The notes beneath the pieces were generated by a model. It had not been told where the DNA came from. It did not search any database and was given only the letters and a program-made list of their open reading frames with translations. The position numbers and the translations under genes were made by a program. Positions 13,375 to 17,589 of a stretch of DNA of 17,589 bases are shown here, in pieces. This DNA is from Oscillospiraceae bacterium (lineage in GTDB: Bacteria; Bacillota; Clostridia; Oscillospirales; Oscillospiraceae), in the NCBI GenBank assembly GCA_012513005.1, contig JAAZCZ010000121.1, positions 1 through 17,589 of the forward strand, given 5' to 3'. Each line of letters starts with the position of its first letter. The first letter of the stretch is position 1.

Positions 13375-14898
13375 ATGAAATTAAAAAACCGACTAAAAAA
13401 AGCACTATCCGGTATCTTAGCAGTTTTGTTTATAATAGCTATAATTCCGGTATCCGCATCGGCAGATAGCATTTACCCCGATGTGAGCGACAGTGACTGG
13501 TATTATCCCTTTGTTAAGCTATGCGTGCAAAAGGATATTGATGTCACAGATAACGGCAAATTTATGCCGGATGTGAATGTCACGCGCGGCACATTTATGA
13601 AATGGATGTCACTTGTAGCAGGTCTTTACACACAAAATATGGACACGCAGGAACACCGTGACATGCCGTATTATAAAATGCTCCTTGAAGCAGGTCTGTT
13701 AGAAGAACTCAAAATAGAGCCCGTGGCAGCTGAGCTTGACGCCGATATGACCCGCTACGAAATGGCGATAATAATCCGCAATGTGCTGTTTAACTACTTA
13801 GGCGAGGAAACAGTCAAGCTAAAAGCCCCGGAAGAGAGCATAGGCGACTACAGCCTCATGGGTAAAGCCTTCAAGGGCTCGGTTGAGCAGGTTTACGGCA
13901 AGGGCATACTTGCAGGAATAGATGATAAGGGCAGCTTCTGCGGCAACAAGGCTCTAAAGCGCAGCGAAGCTATAAAAGTTATCATCTGCGCAATTTACCC
14001 GGAAATGCGGGATAACAGAGAAGATTTAATAGAAAAAGACACTGAGCCCGAAATAGAAATAAACAAGGCATATGAATCAGAAATCAAAGAGGCAACATAT
14101 ATACCGGTGCCGACCTTAGTGCCGACAAATTACAGTGTATATCTGCCACCGGCGCCTCCGACACCGGCGCCCACACCGGCACCCCCATCATATGTAAATC
14201 CGGGTACAAATGTCGAGGTCAGACCCCTAGATGAGGATGCGATAACACCGCCTCCGACACCGCCACCAACACCTCCGCCGGCGCCGCAGCCGGCACAGCC
14301 CCCGGAACCGCCTCCGCCAATGCCACCGGGCGGCGGAGCAACAAGCGCAAACCCGGGCGCATCATTCTCATGGCGTTATAGATCAATGTCAACAGCAGAG
14401 AGAAGGCTTGCGCTCTTTGGCAACGAGTATAAAACTCACTTCACAAGCCCGTCAGATGCAGCAGGCTATGTAGTTGATGTGTATGTAACAGTCTGGGATT
14501 TAAACTCAGCCGGGCAGTGGTATTCAAAGGGAATAAACCTGCAAATGAACAGGATGGTTGCAGACGAAGTCAGAGCCATGTTCAGTGACCTATATAACCT
14601 GCCGGAATCCCAGCGATTCCCGATAGCATACATGGGCGGCGCCAGATACTCAGACACAATGCGGCACTCATGGGGCTGCGCAATCGATATAAATGCAAAC
14701 TACAACTACTATAAAAACTTCATAAACGGCGCGCAGGTAGGGCAGTATTGCTACCTCACAAGCGACAGCCCATACTGCATAAAACCCGGCAGTGCCTTAG
14801 TAAACATCTTTGCCAAATACGGCTGGGGTTGGGGAGGCAGCGGCTGGGGAACAGCAGTTGACTACATGCATTTTAGTATCTTAGCCTCAGGCGGATAA
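13375..14898 (+). CDS. Secreted SLH / proline-rich / M15-family peptidase
   Basis: This 507-residue exported wall protein has a signal peptide (residues 1-30, basic start, hydrophobic core, cleavage after ASA). SLH-like segments follow, starting YPDVSDSDWYYPFVKLC at about 34-50, with further ones to about 215. These bind secondary wall polymer. Residues about 240-330 are a proline/alanine linker with repeated PPTP and PAP units. The C-terminal part (about 340-505) is a M15/VanY-type zinc peptidase: RHSWGCAIDI supplies H431 and D438, and DYMHF supplies H499. Such enzymes cleave D-Ala-D-Ala or L-Ala-D-Glu bonds in peptidoglycan. GGGAGG upstream sets the ATG, which follows the previous stop without a gap. 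A strong terminator lies downstream. Confidence 0.88.
   Translation: MKLKNRLKKALSGILAVLFIIAIIPVSASADSIYPDVSDSDWYYPFVKLCVQKDIDVTDNGKFMPDVNVTRGTFMKWMSLVAGLYTQNMDTQEHRDMPYYKMLLEAGLLEELKIEPVAAELDADMTRYEMAIIIRNVLFNYLGEETVKLKAPEESIGDYSLMGKAFKGSVEQVYGKGILAGIDDKGSFCGNKALKRSEAIKVIICAIYPEMRDNREDLIEKDTEPEIEINKAYESEIKEATYIPVPTLVPTNYSVYLPPAPPTPAPTPAPPSYVNPGTNVEVRPLDEDAITPPPTPPPTPPPAPQPAQPPEPPPPMPPGGGATSANPGASFSWRYRSMSTAERRLALFGNEYKTHFTSPSDAAGYVVDVYVTVWDLNSAGQWYSKGINLQMNRMVADEVRAMFSDLYNLPESQRFPIAYMGGARYSDTMRHSWGCAIDINANYNYYKNFINGAQVGQYCYLTSDSPYCIKPGSALVNIFAKYGWGWGGSGWGTAVDYMHFSILASGG
14101..14340 (+). repeat. Proline-rich low-complexity linker coding region
   Basis: CCG/CCA/CCT-rich DNA encodes runs of P-P-x and P-A-P within the SLH/M15 protein. 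Such simple repeats can expand or contract between strains. They separate the wall-anchoring part from the peptidase part. Confidence 0.6.
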
Positions 14899-14924
14899 TG
14901 CCAAATAAAACAACAAAATAAGCA

Positions 14925-14959
14925 AGCGGCGGCAATCTGAATTTCAGATTGCCGCCGCT
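14925..14959. terminator. Strong bidirectional terminator between convergent operons
   Basis: AGCGGCGGCAATCTGAA and its exact complement TTCAGATTGCCGCCGCT are separated by one base, giving a GC-rich 17-bp inverted repeat. It is flanked by A-rich and TATTTATAT sequence. It ends the plus-strand run from secA and the minus-strand ion-transport run. Confidence 0.85.
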
Positions 14960-14974
14960 ATTTATATAATTATT

Positions 14975-17029
14975 CTATTTTACCGCCATGTAGATAAGAT
15001 ATGAAATAAACAAAACAGCTCCTAAAACTGTAATAGCAAGCCCGTAAACCAAGGTCTGATAAAACAGACTTATTTTAACAGGCACATTTTCATAAGAGGC
15101 AAAATAATCGTCCTCTCTGTGCAAAATATTACTAGTCTGCCGATGCAGCAGGAAAAACCTTCCGAGCTGCAAGGCGCCGTTAACCGCACTGTCAAACACT
15201 CGGCTGATTATAACTCCGACATTGGGGGCAAGCTTAATAATAAAATTAACTGATAAATCAAATGCTTGCGCCAAATTCACGGCAAGCCAAACAGCGGATT
15301 TAATAAGCGTTTCGGCAGCGAGGTTAAGCAGCCCGGCAAAATATTCAAGGGGCAAAATAAAGTATTTTAGAAGCTTAGAAAATAATGAAGTAAGCGCAGC
15401 GTAAAAATCAGATGCCGTGTCAATGTACATGCCCTTTCTGATTAAAAGCCCCCGAACAACTGCAAAATAAACACTAAGACCAATTAAGATTGATACTAAG
15501 CTGCCTTTTAGATTTTCAAAACTAAAATAATTAACAGCACTGTGCATTTTAGCATCAGATATAAGCCCCGTGCCCCAAAAAGCCAGCCTATCCATAAGAA
15601 CATTCGGCAAAAGCCCCAAGACAGGCAGCATAAAAGCGCAGACTAACAGAGCATAAAAAGATCTGGGGCAGCAGACATTTTTAGGTTTAATTTTGTCATT
15701 TGCGGGCGCAGTCTTTTCAATAAATATGGCAACAAAATATTTTAGCATATAAGCTAAGGTAAGCCCGCCGGCAACTAAGAAGAGTATTTCAGAAGCTTTA
15801 ATATAACTGTAAAGATTTGAGCCGTGCGCCTGCAATTCATGAAGCAGCTCCACCATAGACTCATGCAAAAGTGTCTTGCTCACATAGCCCGATAGCCCGG
15901 GCAAACCCGCAAGCGACATCATAGGCAAAAAGAACAGCAAGGCAAGCAGAGGTTTCTTTCTGCCGATACCTTTTAAATCATTAATATTAAGACTGCCGAA
16001 GCTTATAAGCAAAATACCGACTGCATTAAATAAAATAAGCTTTATAATCGAGTGATTTAAAACATGCAAAACAGTGCCGAAAGCAGCTACTGCGTTGTGG
16101 CTATCCCCGAGCAGGCAAAGCATAGAAATTCCTACAGTAATAAAGCCAACCTGCGATATAGATGAGCAGGCAAGGGCATACTTAATATTCACAGACAAAA
16201 GTGCCATCAAAGCGCCCAGCAGCATTGTGATAACACCTATAACAAGCAGAGCTAAACCCCAAACTCCAAAGCCCGAAAAAAGCCTGACTGATAGGATAAT
16301 GAGAACAAAAACTCCTACCTTCTTAATAACAGCAGACAAAACAGAGCTTGCCGGAGCGGGAGCTGCGCAGTAAGCAGAAGGCACCCAAAAATGCAGGGGA
16401 AAAACCCCTGCCTTAGCTGCAAAGGCAACCATAGTAACAGCAGCGGGTATAATAAGGCTGCTGCTGTTTGCAAATTTGCCAAGCTCAGAAAACCTGAGAG
16501 AGCCTGTTTTGCTGTAAATAAGTGCAAGCCCCAAAAAGCTAATCATGCCGCAAACAACTGCAACAGCTAAGTATAAAGTGCTTGCCCTAACAGAAAACTC
16601 ATCCTCATTGTGCAAAACAAGCATATAAGAAGCAAACGAGATAAGCTCAAAAAACACAAAGAATAAAAGCAGATCAGAGCATAAAAACGCTCCCATCATA
16701 AGTGATTCTGTAATAAACCAGAATATAAAATAACGAGCTATTTTATTAGAGTCTGAAATTTGCTCAGAAGAGCAAATTGTAGCTACAAACCAGGAAAAAG
16801 CGCAGATAACAGCCATGAAAGACGAAAAACCAAAGAGAGTAAAAGCAGCATTTGTCACTATTTCTGCCTTGCCGCATAAAACGGCAGCAAAAACGCAGAC
16901 AATAAGCTCAATAAGAGCAAAACCGATTGAGACTGCACGAATTTTAGCAGCTGACTTTCTATAAAAGAAAACTGTTGCTGCCGCAATAAGAGGTATTAAA
17001 ATTAAAGCAAGTGAAAATACAGTGCTCAA
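14975..17029 (-). CDS. Proton-conducting membrane subunit of the NuoL/M/N-MrpA/D family, with long C-terminal extension
   Basis: This 684-residue integral membrane protein is rich in hydrophobic segments. In the family core, FFELIS (E128) and AAKAGVFPLHFWVPSAY (K206, H213) carry the residues used for proton or sodium transfer in complex-I antiporter-like subunits. ASSVLSAVIKKVGV and ISQVGF follow, as in MrpD and NuoM. Typical MrpD/NuoN-type proteins are about 490 residues. The extra 190 or so at the C-terminus contain helices and a hydrophilic stretch (HREDDYFASYENVPVK), which may include a lateral helix as in NuoL. The start is TTG, 2 bases after the preceding stop, with AAGGCGG upstream. 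The neighbour is a second such subunit, so an Mrp antiporter, membrane-bound hydrogenase or complex-I-like operon is implied; which one is open. Confidence 0.82.
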   Translation of the reverse strand: MSTVFSLALILIPLIAAATVFFYRKSAAKIRAVSIGFALIELIVCVFAAVLCGKAEIVTNAAFTLFGFSSFMAVICAFSWFVATICSSEQISDSNKIARYFIFWFITESLMMGAFLCSDLLLFFVFFELISFASYMLVLHNEDEFSVRASTLYLAVAVVCGMISFLGLALIYSKTGSLRFSELGKFANSSSLIIPAAVTMVAFAAKAGVFPLHFWVPSAYCAAPAPASSVLSAVIKKVGVFVLIILSVRLFSGFGVWGLALLVIGVITMLLGALMALLSVNIKYALACSSISQVGFITVGISMLCLLGDSHNAVAAFGTVLHVLNHSIIKLILFNAVGILLISFGSLNINDLKGIGRKKPLLALLFFLPMMSLAGLPGLSGYVSKTLLHESMVELLHELQAHGSNLYSYIKASEILFLVAGGLTLAYMLKYFVAIFIEKTAPANDKIKPKNVCCPRSFYALLVCAFMLPVLGLLPNVLMDRLAFWGTGLISDAKMHSAVNYFSFENLKGSLVSILIGLSVYFAVVRGLLIRKGMYIDTASDFYAALTSLFSKLLKYFILPLEYFAGLLNLAAETLIKSAVWLAVNLAQAFDLSVNFIIKLAPNVGVIISRVFDSAVNGALQLGRFFLLHRQTSNILHREDDYFASYENVPVKISLFYQTLVYGLAITVLGAVLFISYLIYMAVK

Positions 17030-17031
17030 AT

Positions 17032-17589
17032 TCAGACCGCCTTAATAAATGATTGAAGCATTTCCCCAATGCCTGATGAATACAGAGATAAAACTGCGTA
17101 TAAAGCAGCAATTAAAATCATAGGAGCTGTCATAAGCGCATGGGGGTCGTGCGGAAGCCTGCCGTCACGAACAATCTTTTCGTCTGTCGGAAACCATGCA
17201 GGAATAATAACACTCAGCAGGTATAAAGCTGTTAGCAGAGTAGAGAACATAAGCGACATAGCAGCAAAATAAGCCCAAAAGCTGCCTACCTCCATAGCAG
17301 AGGTGCAAATCAGCCATTTGCTGGTAAAGTTCCCGAGTGGCGGCACACCAATAAGCCCCAAAGCAGTAAATGTAAAGCAGGTAAATGTAATCGGCATACG
17401 CCTTCCGCAGCCGTGAAGCTGATATATATACTCTCTGCCCGTGACATAAAACACAGCGCCGGCGCAGCAAAATAGAACAATCTTTGCAAGAGCGTGAAAC
17501 ATCATATGCATTAGTGCGGCATTTAAAGCAGAGCCTGTCATAAGTGCCACAGCTATTAGCATATAAGATAGGTTTGAAACGGTAGAATA
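17032..17589 (-). CDS. Proton-conducting membrane subunit (MrpD/NuoM-like), C-terminal part, cut at window edge
   Basis: The frame is open through the right edge, so the gene continues beyond it. About 185 residues are visible, starting YSTVSNLSYMLIA, which matches the SSISHxGY-type block of complex-I antiporter subunits. Next come HMMFHALAKIVLFCCAGAVF, with a conserved H and K in the channel helix, and FTALGLIGVPPLGNFTSKW, the typical GxPP-x-xF-xSK motif. The first methionine in this frame is internal, not the start. The following paralogue begins 2 bases after its stop. Paired paralogues of this type are found in Mrp antiporters, hydrogenases and complex I. Confidence 0.82.
   Translation of the reverse strand, partial: YSTVSNLSYMLIAVALMTGSALNAALMHMMFHALAKIVLFCCAGAVFYVTGREYIYQLHGCGRRMPITFTCFTFTALGLIGVPPLGNFTSKWLICTSAMEVGSFWAYFAAMSLMFSTLLTALYLLSVIIPAWFPTDEKIVRDGRLPHDPHALMTAPMILIAALYAVLSLYSSGIGEMLQSFIKAV

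Overview
The window looks like chromosome from a low-GC, strictly anaerobic Gram-positive bacterium, most likely in the Clostridia. The evidence is a ferredoxin-dependent 2-oxoacid oxidoreductase operon with no dehydrogenase-complex genes, a lipoprotein-type solute-binding protein, an S-layer-homology (SLH) wall protein, strong GGAGG-like ribosome binding sites and rho-independent terminators. A genus cannot be named from sequence reading alone.

Region 1 (1 to about 1845) is a decayed accessory island. It starts with the right end of an IS481-like element: a transposase C-terminus and a terminal inverted repeat ending at 137. The element abuts the last 61 codons of a broken gene that resembles the C-terminus of a DndD/SbcC-like ATPase. 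Next come a small DndE-like protein (344-706) and a divergent SfsA-type PD-(D/E)XK nuclease (725-1405). An in-frame relic of another gene (1406-1594) and a block of short imperfect repeats follow. The order resembles the tail of a DNA-phosphorothioation-type (dnd-like) defence operon with an added nuclease. The island ends at a tRNA-Ser(GCU) gene on the minus strand (1846-1937), which has a near-consensus promoter and two tandem terminators.

Region 2 (2118-2876) is a lone short-chain dehydrogenase. It converges on region 3 at a perfect bidirectional terminator.

Region 3 (2946-7095, minus strand) is a six-gene operon. It is read in the order GntR/FCD regulator, P-loop NTPase, 8Fe-ferredoxin (delta), alpha (VorB-type), beta (thiamine pyrophosphate, TPP) and gamma subunits of a 2-oxoacid:ferredoxin oxidoreductase. 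The four enzyme subunits would oxidise branched-chain 2-oxoacids to acyl-CoA and reduce ferredoxin. A perfect palindrome upstream of the regulator is a good candidate for its operator.

Region 4 (7470-14898, plus strand) holds secA, pgeF, an orphan peptide-type solute-binding lipoprotein, cdd, an 87-residue protein that is only a LysR-type DNA-binding domain, and a secreted SLH/proline-rich/M15 peptidase. Several of these concern export or the cell wall. The run ends at a 17-bp perfect hairpin.

Region 5 (14975 to the right edge, minus strand) holds two adjacent proton-channel subunits of the NuoL/M/N-MrpA/D family. One is complete and has a long C-terminal extension; the other is cut by the window edge. 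They belong to a larger ion-pumping operon (Mrp antiporter, membrane hydrogenase or complex-I-like) lying beyond the right edge.
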